Origin: Bizionia sp.
GTDB lineage: Bacteria > Bacteroidota > Bacteroidia > Flavobacteriales > Flavobacteriaceae
Direction: 5' to 3'
Assembly: GCA_018067115.1 (NCBI GenBank)
Contig: JAGPVI010000216.1
Span: forward strand, 1-5,688
DNA: 5,688 nucleotides
Shown here: one piece after another, positions 1-5,688 of the stretch
Numbering within the stretch: the stretch's first letter is position 1
How the letters are laid out: every line of letters starts with the position of its first letter
Translations under genes and position numbers: made by a program
The notes under the pieces: model-generated
Told to the model about the DNA's origin: nothing
The model's input: the letters and a program-made list of their open reading frames with translations, nothing else
The model's database searches: none

Positions 1-2328
1 TTAAGTGCTACTTACGACGATGGATTACCTTTTTTAGGTGCTATAGACGCGCCAAATATTTTAGGGGTAAACAGCAATTACATACACAATGCAGTACCCT
101 TGAATGGTCGAGATGCCCGCCAAGGGTTACCTCCATTTATAACCTCTTTTTTTAGTCAGAACATAGATATTATTCAAGATAATATTAATACTGTAAGTCT
201 GCCGCTATGTACTGGAGATACGTACACGCTAACAGCAGAAGATATTCCGGGGGCAACGTATAGCTGGACCAAAGATGGTAATGCCATTGCACCAACAAAC
301 CCAACTATTCCTTACGAATTGGAGGTTACCGATAACGGATCGTATGAAGTAGTTATTGACTTACAGAACGGAAACTGTAATACTCTGGAAGGTTTAGCCA
401 TTGTTACCTATTACGCTGTCCCTGTAGCTAATCAGCCAAATCCAGTATCAGTTTGCGATGTCGCTAACGATAATTCTGAAAACATAGACCTAAGCTTATT
501 AGATCCTGAAGTGCTTTTAGCTCAAGATGCAGCAACATTCAGCGTAAAATATTTTGATACACAAATTGAGGCCGATGCCAATGAAAATGAAATTCTAGGC
601 AACTACACATTATTATCATCGTCCGATACTTTAGTCGCTAGAATAGAAAATAATAGCAATCCTAATTGTTACCAAACAACAACGTTTACTTTAACAATGA
701 CTGCTACCCCAACACTTTTAGGCTTAGAAGATTTTAATGGTTGTGATGCCGATGCGAATCCTACAGATGGTTTTTCTGAAACAGACCTTAGCAGTTTCAA
801 TGCGGTTATTTTAGACAGTCAAAGCTCAACCGATTTTACAGTATCTTACCACAGCTCTCAAACTGACGCTGTTAATAATACTGCTGCTTTAGCAACTAAC
901 TACACCAATCAAACAGCATTTACCGAAACTATTTTTGTACGTGTAGAAAATATAAATAATGCATTGTGCTTTGAAACAGGTTCATTCCAATTGAATATAA
1001 ACCCTATTCCCGAAGTTATGGCAAGTAGCTTATTTCAGTGTGATGAAGATGGCATAAATGATGGTTTTACTACTTTCAATTTAACCGAAGCTAACGCCAC
1101 ACTGTTAAATAACGAAACAGAAAATAGTATAGTTTCTTACTTTTTAACCGATGCCAATGCACAAAGTAACACCAACCCATTAAATGCTGAAGAGTATAAT
1201 AACATAGAAAACCCACAAACCATTTTTGTACGGGCATCGAATACAGAAACGAATTGTATCAATTTTACGACCTTAACTATTGAAGTTAGTACCACACAAA
1301 TTAATAATTATGTCGCAGATCCCGTGTGCGATACTCTAGATTCTGAAGACGGTATCCATACCTTCGAGCTTAACACATTTACAGATGCTATTCTAGCTGG
1401 ACTACCTCAAGATTTGGCTATTAATTATTACGAAAGTTATACTGATGCCTTATTAGAAGTTAATGCTATAATTCAAGCCGGTGCTACAAATCCAAGTTAC
1501 CAAAACACGACCCCTTACTCGCAAACAATTTTTGTACGCGTGGAAAATGATAACGCGTGTTATGGTATTAGCGAAGTGTTACTAACTATAAATCCGTTAC
1601 CAGAATTAGCCAATAATGAATCACTTCTATATTGTTTAAATGAATTCCCTGCCCTACTAACTTTAAATGCGGGAATTATAAGTTCCAACCCTAATAATTT
1701 CCTATACGATTGGTCTACGGGAGAAACAACTCAAAATATAAACATCAATGAGGTAGGAACGTACGCGGTAACAGTAACAAACCCAAACACCAACTGCTCT
1801 AAAACGCGAACAATTGTAGTTGAACCGTCAAACATTGCAACGATAAATAGCATAGAAATTACAGATAGTAGTATTCGTAATAATAGAATAACTATCTTAA
1901 CCACTGGAGAAGGCGATTATGTTTACGCTTTAGTTAACGAAGCAGGAGAAACGACTGCTTTTCAAGAAAGTAATACGTTTAGCCCATTGTCACCAGGCAT
2001 TTATACTGTAGTTGTAAAAGACGTAAAAAATAACTGTGGTATTGCAAACCAGACCATTTCGGTAGTTGGTTTCCCGCTTTATTTTACACCCAATGGTGAT
2101 GGCGTAAATGATACGTGGCAAGTTTATGGGGTAAATTCTCAATTTCAGGCAAAATCTGATATAAAAATATTTGATCGCTACGGTAAATATATCACAACCA
2201 TAAAACCATCAGGTCGCGGTTGGGACGGTAACTATAACGGTAACCCAATGCCATCTAGTGATTATTGGTTTGTCGTAAACTTAGAAGATGGTCGTATTTA
2301 CAAGAGCCATTTCACATTAAAAAGATAA
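1..2328 (+). CDS. T9SS type B cargo protein, large multidomain surface protein (5' end missing)
   Basis: The reading frame is open from base 1 and ends at TAA 2326-2328, so this is the C-terminal 775 codons of a longer protein. A TTG at base 100 could be read as a start, but the codons before it already match the neighbouring paralogue (APNILG, then GLPPFI), so it is internal. Codons counted from base 1: 1-50 are the end of a propeller-like domain; about 70-138 an Ig-like domain with Cys70/Cys126; 152-544 four tandem ~97-residue repeats; 545-615 another Ig/PKD-like domain with Cys545/Cys599; 616-690 a beta-rich domain ending in a PGIYTV..V.D...NCG pattern; 691-775 the type B sorting domain, with TPNGDGVND and a HFTLKR terminus. 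Family knowledge: such proteins cross the inner membrane by Sec and the outer membrane by T9SS, and are surface-bound or released. No catalytic motif is visible; adhesion or a structural role is inference. The next gene starts one base after the stop, indicating an operon. Confidence 0.9.
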   Translation, partial: LSATYDDGLPFLGAIDAPNILGVNSNYIHNAVPLNGRDARQGLPPFITSFFSQNIDIIQDNINTVSLPLCTGDTYTLTAEDIPGATYSWTKDGNAIAPTNPTIPYELEVTDNGSYEVVIDLQNGNCNTLEGLAIVTYYAVPVANQPNPVSVCDVANDNSENIDLSLLDPEVLLAQDAATFSVKYFDTQIEADANENEILGNYTLLSSSDTLVARIENNSNPNCYQTTTFTLTMTATPTLLGLEDFNGCDADANPTDGFSETDLSSFNAVILDSQSSTDFTVSYHSSQTDAVNNTAALATNYTNQTAFTETIFVRVENINNALCFETGSFQLNINPIPEVMASSLFQCDEDGINDGFTTFNLTEANATLLNNETENSIVSYFLTDANAQSNTNPLNAEEYNNIENPQTIFVRASNTETNCINFTTLTIEVSTTQINNYVADPVCDTLDSEDGIHTFELNTFTDAILAGLPQDLAINYYESYTDALLEVNAIIQAGATNPSYQNTTPYSQTIFVRVENDNACYGISEVLLTINPLPELANNESLLYCLNEFPALLTLNAGIISSNPNNFLYDWSTGETTQNININEVGTYAVTVTNPNTNCSKTRTIVVEPSNIATINSIEITDSSIRNNRITILTTGEGDYVYALVNEAGETTAFQESNTFSPLSPGIYTVVVKDVKNNCGIANQTISVVGFPLYFTPNGDGVNDTWQVYGVNSQFQAKSDIKIFDRYGKYITTIKPSGRGWDGNYNGNPMPSSDYWFVVNLEDGRIYKSHFTLKR
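454..1632 (+). repeat. Four tandem ~97-residue protein repeats (array in the first gene)
   Basis: Four units begin with Cys-Asp at bases 454, 742, 1039 and 1327, giving unit lengths of 96, 99, 96 and 102 codons, the last including linker. The shared plan is CD followed by an acidic or Asn-rich stretch (in units 2-4 including DG, usually DGF), then F.L, a V.YF/Y segment followed by TDA or similar, a TIFVRVEN segment, a second Cys 71-77 residues after the first, and often a strand ending INP.PE. Units 2-4 are closest to each other; unit 1 is more diverged (LVARIEN instead of IFVRVEN). At DNA level most of the array has drifted, but the 11-mer ATTTTTGTACG is kept at 931, 1222 and 1528. The two Cys per unit could form a disulfide after export (inference). 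The units are probably beta-sandwich stalk domains; I cannot assign a named Pfam family with certainty. Confidence 0.8.
2071..2325 (+). other. Type B T9SS C-terminal sorting domain of the first gene (TIGR04131 / CHU_C-like)
   Basis: The last 85 residues carry the family hallmarks in order: FTPNGDGVND, then W.VYG, IFDR.GK, the RGWDG.YNG motif, P..DYWF, and a basic end HFTLKR. In this family the domain directs export through the T9SS outer-membrane channel; type B domains depend on SprF/PorP-like partner proteins, as described for the gliding adhesin SprB. No SprF/PorP-like gene is present in the window. Hand alignment with the second gene's domain gives 61 of 85 identical residues without gaps. 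Confidence 0.93.
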
Positions 2329-2329
2329 G

Positions 2330-4723
2330 ATGAAACACTTTATTTACACGTCGTTTTTAGCTCTTATTTTGAGTTTTACCAGTGCTAGTCTTAGCGCTCA
2401 AAATGAAAGTGCTTTTTGGTTTTTTGGTCAAGGTGCAGGCTTAAATTTTAATACTGGATATCCTGTTCCTGCGCTAGATGGAGAATTAAACACCGAGGAG
2501 GGTTGTGCGAGCATCTCTTCAAAATTGGGTGAATTATTGTTCTATACTGATGGCGTTACCGTTTGGAATAAGAATCATCAAATACTGAGTAACGGTACAG
2601 GTTTAACGGGAGATGCTTCGAGCACGCAATCGGCTATTATTATTCCTAAACCAAATAGCGCTTCTATTTATTATATTTTTACCGTAGATGGGCGAGCAGG
2701 ATCGGATGGCTTGCGATATTCGGAAGTTGATATGACTCTTGATAACGGCTTAGGAGCTATAACCTCTACTAAAAACGTAATGTTACTTAGCTCGTCTACA
2801 GAAAAAATAACTGCCGTTGAAAGTGCAGATGGCGAAAGCGTTTGGGTAATTGGGCATAAATGGAACAGTAACGAATTTGTGTCCTACTTAGTGAGTGCTA
2901 CTGGCGTAAATACAACACCAATAATTAGTGCGATAGGTTCTTTTCATCAAGATATTATAAATAATAGTATTGGTTATTTAAAAGCGTCTCCGAATAAAGA
3001 AAAAATAGCCTCTGTAAAATCTTATACTAATGGTATTGTAGAAATTTTCGACTTTAATCCAGCTACGGGAGTTTTAACAAATCCTTTATTAATTGATAAT
3101 TTCATCTCTGATGATTTAGGCCCTTACGGTTGCGAATTTTCTCCAGATAGTAGAATATTGTATGTCACAGAAATTATAAGAGATAATGATAATTTTTCGA
3201 AAATCCATCAATATGATCTTACCGCAGGCAATGCACAACAAATAATAGATTCTGATACAGTTATTATTGAAGAAGAAGGACTTTTAGGGGCTTTACAACA
3301 AGCCATAGACGGAAAAATATACGTTGCCAAATCCGGTTCTAATACTATTGGTGTTATTAATTCACCAAATGTTTTGGGCTTAAATTGCAATTATAGTCCC
3401 GCAAGCGTTAGTCTAGGACAAAATAATATTTCGTCTTTAGGATTACCTCCTTTTATTCAATCGTATTTCTTTGCAACCAATGTATTTAATAACACTTGTT
3501 TTGGAGATACCACACAATTTAGTATCGATACGGCCTCTAATATTACTAGTATTTTGTGGGATTTTGACGATCCTGATTCTGGTGCAAACAACACGTCTAA
3601 TAGCATGAATCCTGGTCACGTATTTACGGCACCAGGCAATTACAATATTTCTATAACTTTTGTAGTTGATGGTGAAACGCAAGTTTTATACCGCCTACTA
3701 ACCATTGCCAACGAACCACCAGTTCTCGATTTACCGCCTTTAGTGGTTTGCAACACTAACGATTCTAGTGCTACGAGTTTTAATTTAATTAATGCAATTC
3801 CTGTTAGCATACAGGATAATCCCGATTTAAATTTTAGTTTTTTCACCACCGAAAATGATGCTATTGCCCACACCAATCCTATTTTAAACCCTTTAGCATT
3901 TACAACAACTAGTAATACTACTGTTTTTGTGAAATTAAATAATGCGAACGGAAATGGATGTTACAGCATTAGTGAACTCGACATTCAACTTTTAGATTCC
4001 CCCAATATTGAAGACTTTGAAGATGTGTTCTTTTGCGATAACGGCAATACCTCTGTTACCTTAGATGTTGGATATTTACCTTCACCACTGAGTAATTACA
4101 CCTTTGAATGGTCTGTTTCGGGACAAACAGGGTCGCAAATCACTGTCGATACAGCTGGCACCTATACTGTAATAATTACCGAAAACGCTTCCATAACCAC
4201 TGAAAACCCTGACGGTTGTTCGGCAATAAGAACCGTTGTTGTAAGTGCTTCTAGTGCAGCCACAATTAATACTGTAGAAACAACAGGAACTAATGCCCTT
4301 ATTAATGTTTCCGGATTAGGTGATTACGAGTTTACTTTAGACACCCCCAACGGAATGTATCAAGATTCAAATTATTTCTCTAATATAACCCCTGGAATCC
4401 ATACGGTTTTCGTTCGCGATAAAAATGATTGTGGTACTGTAGAAATTTCGTTTTCTATTATAGATTTCCCGCCTTACTTTACGCCTAACGGAGATGGTGT
4501 TAACGATTTTTGGCAAGTCTATGGTGTTTCGGCAACCGTAGAACCCAATACCGTTATTCATATTTTTGACCGTTTTGGTAAATTTATTACCGAAATAAAA
4601 CCATCTAGCCGTGGTTGGGATGGTACTTATAATGGAAAACCAATGCCTACTAGCGATTATTGGTTTTTTGTAACTTTAGACGATGGGCGAATCTTTAAAA
4701 ATCATTTCACTTTAAAACGTTAA
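2330..4723 (+). CDS. T9SS type B cargo protein with propeller-like N-terminus, PKD domain and sorting domain (complete)
   Basis: Complete 797-residue protein, ATG at 2330 and TAA 4721-4723. The start is supported by an immediate Sec signal peptide: MKH, a hydrophobic run at about residues 4-17, and likely cleavage at SLSA/Q (after Ala23). Residues 25-380 look like a beta-propeller, with repeated blade-like phrases (LLFYTDGVTVWN, CEFSPDSRILYVTE, IDGKIYVAKS) and an end at GLPPFIQSYF. Residues 387-459 form a PKD domain (WDFDDP, then HVFTAPGNYNI). Residues 474-568 are one copy of the Cys-flanked repeat found four times in the preceding gene. Residues 569-640 (Cys569/Cys630) and 641-712 (PGIHTVFVRD, NDCG) match the corresponding domains of the preceding protein. 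Residues 713-797 are the type B sorting domain. No strong ribosome binding site is seen; the ATG follows the upstream TAA by one base in an A-rich context, so translational coupling is likely. Propeller ligand and cellular role are unknown; surface exposure or release is inferred from the signal peptide plus sorting domain. Confidence 0.95.
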   Translation: MKHFIYTSFLALILSFTSASLSAQNESAFWFFGQGAGLNFNTGYPVPALDGELNTEEGCASISSKLGELLFYTDGVTVWNKNHQILSNGTGLTGDASSTQSAIIIPKPNSASIYYIFTVDGRAGSDGLRYSEVDMTLDNGLGAITSTKNVMLLSSSTEKITAVESADGESVWVIGHKWNSNEFVSYLVSATGVNTTPIISAIGSFHQDIINNSIGYLKASPNKEKIASVKSYTNGIVEIFDFNPATGVLTNPLLIDNFISDDLGPYGCEFSPDSRILYVTEIIRDNDNFSKIHQYDLTAGNAQQIIDSDTVIIEEEGLLGALQQAIDGKIYVAKSGSNTIGVINSPNVLGLNCNYSPASVSLGQNNISSLGLPPFIQSYFFATNVFNNTCFGDTTQFSIDTASNITSILWDFDDPDSGANNTSNSMNPGHVFTAPGNYNISITFVVDGETQVLYRLLTIANEPPVLDLPPLVVCNTNDSSATSFNLINAIPVSIQDNPDLNFSFFTTENDAIAHTNPILNPLAFTTTSNTTVFVKLNNANGNGCYSISELDIQLLDSPNIEDFEDVFFCDNGNTSVTLDVGYLPSPLSNYTFEWSVSGQTGSQITVDTAGTYTVIITENASITTENPDGCSAIRTVVVSASSAATINTVETTGTNALINVSGLGDYEFTLDTPNGMYQDSNYFSNITPGIHTVFVRDKNDCGTVEISFSIIDFPPYFTPNGDGVNDFWQVYGVSATVEPNTVIHIFDRFGKFITEIKPSSRGWDGTYNGKPMPTSDYWFFVTLDDGRIFKNHFTLKR
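3488..3706 (+). other. PKD domain in the second gene
   Basis: Residues 387-459 of the 797-residue protein. The WDFDDP core and the HVFTAPGNYNI strand, followed by a hydrophobic beta strand, are the standard PKD signature (typically WDFGDG and Y.F..PG.Y.V). PKD domains are extracellular Ig-fold spacers or binding modules. The first gene has a less canonical Ig-like domain at the equivalent position (SWTKDG, then DNGSYEV), so the two proteins differ here although both segments open with a Cys.xGD-T motif. Confidence 0.85.
3749..4033 (+). repeat. Single ~95-residue repeat unit in the second gene
   Basis: Residues 474-568 run from Cys474 to just before Cys569 and follow the plan of the four units in the first gene: an initial Cys, SFNL, a FSFFTTENDA segment, TVFVKLNN in place of TIFVRVEN, and a second Cys (Cys544) 70 residues after the first. 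The acidic DGF segment near the start is degenerate here (NTNDSSATSF). The domain is followed directly by the same Ig/PKD-like domain that follows the array in the first gene. Confidence 0.7.
4466..4720 (+). other. Type B T9SS C-terminal sorting domain of the second gene (TIGR04131 / CHU_C-like)
   Basis: Residues 713-797: FTPNGDGVND, FWQVYG, IFDRFGK, RGWDGTYNG, DYWFF and the HFTLKR terminus. Same length as the first gene's domain and alignable without gaps, but with many synonymous codon changes, so it is an old conserved duplicate and not a recent copy. Confidence 0.93.
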
Positions 4724-4743
4724 CAATACAGAAAAATAAATTG

Positions 4744-4751
4744 TACTTTTA
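4744..4751 (+). promoter_or_regulatory. Weak candidate -7 promoter element before the third gene
   Basis: TACTTTTA matches the Bacteroidota -7 consensus TAnnTTTG except for the final base. It sits in the only intergenic spacer of the window (4724-4769), 18 bases before the ATG at 4770, and would give a very short leader. No convincing TTG -33 element lies about 19-23 bases upstream, where the sequence is the end of the second gene. The third gene may therefore have its own weak promoter, or may simply be read through from the upstream genes; no terminator is seen between them. Confidence 0.3.
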
Positions 4752-4769
4752 AGGTAGATTTTTACCAAA

Positions 4770-5688
4770 ATGTTACGAACCGTTTATTTTTTAATAGTAT
4801 TACTTTGTATTAATAATGAAATGTTTAGCCAAGACATTTCATTGTTTCAACAATTTAATGGGCGTTACGATTACACAGCAATTGGCAATACTTTAAACGC
4901 TGCAGAAAATAATTTGGTTCAAGATTTTTGCGAAACGCTACCCTCCTCTCAAGCGAATTTAAGCCTAGACACAGACTGTACCATTATTGCTGCATATTTG
5001 TATTGGGCCGGTTCTGGAACTGGCGATTTAGAAGTGAGCTTTAATGATTCTTTAGTTACAGCAGACAACATTTATATTACAGATTATTTAGATTCTACTT
5101 ACGGTACGCTTAATTATTTTGCGTGCATGGCAGATGTTACCGACCAAATTTTAACGTCTGGAAATACAGACTATACACTCTCAAATTTAGACATTTCTAA
5201 CACGCTAACCGACAACCCTGGATATTGCGGAAACCGAACTAATTTTGCAGGGTGGAGTCTTTATATTATTTATGAAAATCCCGCATTACCTTTAAATCAA
5301 ATTAATTTATTTCAAGGTCTCGAAATTATAAATAGAAATGTCCAAGAAAAAGTAATACTCTTAGAAAACGTAAATGTATTGGACAATGAAAATGCTAAAA
5401 TAGGATTCTTAGCTTGGGAAGGCGATAACGCCTTAAATTATGGCGAAAGCTTATCTATTAACGGAAACATTATTTCTAATCCACCATTAAATGAAGCCGA
5501 TAATGCGTTTAATGGCACCAACTCCTTTACCAACTCAAACACCTTTTATAATGGTGATTTAGATGTCTATAGCATAGAAAATAATATCGCTATTGGAGAT
5601 ACTACCGTTGAAATAAAATTAACAACAGGCGGATTGGATGACAATGGTTTTTTTCAAGCGGATTTAATCCTGCTAAATAACATTATTA
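4770..5688 (+). CDS. Secreted flavobacterial protein, N-terminal part of a probable T9SS cargo (3' end missing)
   Basis: The frame opens with ATG at 4770 and has no stop through the window end, giving 306 codons of a longer protein. The start is chosen because it supplies a signal peptide: MLRTVYF, a hydrophobic run to about residue 14, and likely cleavage near MFS/Q (after Ser20); the next ATG (residue 18) would destroy it. The mature part starts DISLFQQFNGRYDYTAIGNT and contains AYLYWAGSGTGD (75-86), TNFAGWSLYIIYEN (157-170), a KIGFLAWEGD stretch (210-219) and AFNGTNSFTNSN (246-257). From memory, this pattern is typical of the N-terminal region of large flavobacterial proteins that end in a T9SS type B sorting domain; I cannot name a Pfam family. 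Cys54, Cys70, Cys119 and Cys153 could form disulfides. It is unrelated in sequence to the propeller-like part of the second gene. Role unknown; a cell-surface or released product is inferred from the signal peptide and neighbours. Confidence 0.85.
   Translation, partial: MLRTVYFLIVLLCINNEMFSQDISLFQQFNGRYDYTAIGNTLNAAENNLVQDFCETLPSSQANLSLDTDCTIIAAYLYWAGSGTGDLEVSFNDSLVTADNIYITDYLDSTYGTLNYFACMADVTDQILTSGNTDYTLSNLDISNTLTDNPGYCGNRTNFAGWSLYIIYENPALPLNQINLFQGLEIINRNVQEKVILLENVNVLDNENAKIGFLAWEGDNALNYGESLSINGNIISNPPLNEADNAFNGTNSFTNSNTFYNGDLDVYSIENNIAIGDTTVEIKLTTGGLDDNGFFQADLILLNNII

Noticed and set aside
931..1538. The thrice-repeated 11-mer ATTTTTGTACG as a regulatory or recombination site
   Set aside because: All copies lie in the same frame and encode the same IFVR strand at the same place in each protein repeat, so coding conservation explains them.
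100..2328. TTG at base 100 as the true start of the first gene
   Set aside because: The frame is open upstream to base 1, the codons before the TTG match the paralogue's propeller end, and no signal peptide follows the TTG although the protein carries a T9SS sorting domain.
3208..4561. Four short minus-strand open frames (60-79 codons) inside the second gene
   Set aside because: They lie entirely opposite a well-supported coding region, have no recognisable domain and no visible start signals; they are shadows of the + strand codons.
4747..4770. Spacer inverted repeat as an intrinsic terminator after the second gene
   Set aside because: The GC-containing stem is only four pairs and is followed by AAAA, not a T tract; it runs into the next start codon.
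1..5688. Mobile element, CRISPR array, RNA gene or defence system
   Set aside because: Coding sequence fills nearly the whole window; no terminal inverted repeats, transposase, short spaced repeats, tRNA/rRNA-like sequence or nuclease/ATPase motifs were seen.

Overview
The window looks like chromosomal DNA from a marine-type Bacteroidota, most likely family Flavobacteriaceae. The DNA is AT-rich. The translated proteins are rich in Asn, Thr, Ser and Asp. Both complete 3' gene ends encode the type B C-terminal sorting domain of the type IX secretion system (T9SS), which is restricted to Bacteroidota. The start regions lack strong Shine-Dalgarno sequences, as is usual in this group. No genus can be named from the sequence.

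Layout, all on the + strand: (1) bases 1-2328 hold the 3' part of a large secreted protein gene whose start lies before the window. It runs from the tail of a probable beta-propeller-like domain, through an Ig-like domain, four tandem ~97-residue Cys-containing repeats and two further beta-rich domains, to a type B sorting domain. (2) After a single base, bases 2330-4723 hold a complete 797-residue paralogue. It has a signal peptide, a propeller-like N-terminal half, a PKD domain, one copy of the ~97-residue repeat, the same two beta-rich domains and the same sorting domain. (3) A 46-base spacer carries a weak candidate promoter. (4) From base 4770 to the window edge is the 5' part of a third secreted protein gene, with a signal peptide and a different N-terminal region of a type I recall from other flavobacterial T9SS cargo proteins. 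Its 3' end is outside the window.

The three genes are probably co-transcribed, at least the first two. They would supply large surface-exposed or released proteins exported by Sec and then T9SS. Such proteins are usually annotated only as 'gliding motility-associated C-terminal domain' or 'T9SS type B sorting domain' proteins, and the ligand or substrate of these ones cannot be read from the sequence. There are no RNA genes, insertion sequences, CRISPR arrays or enzymes with recognisable active sites. I do not see a clearly novel system. The most interesting points are the modular relationship of the two neighbouring paralogues and the repeat array that differs in copy number between them.
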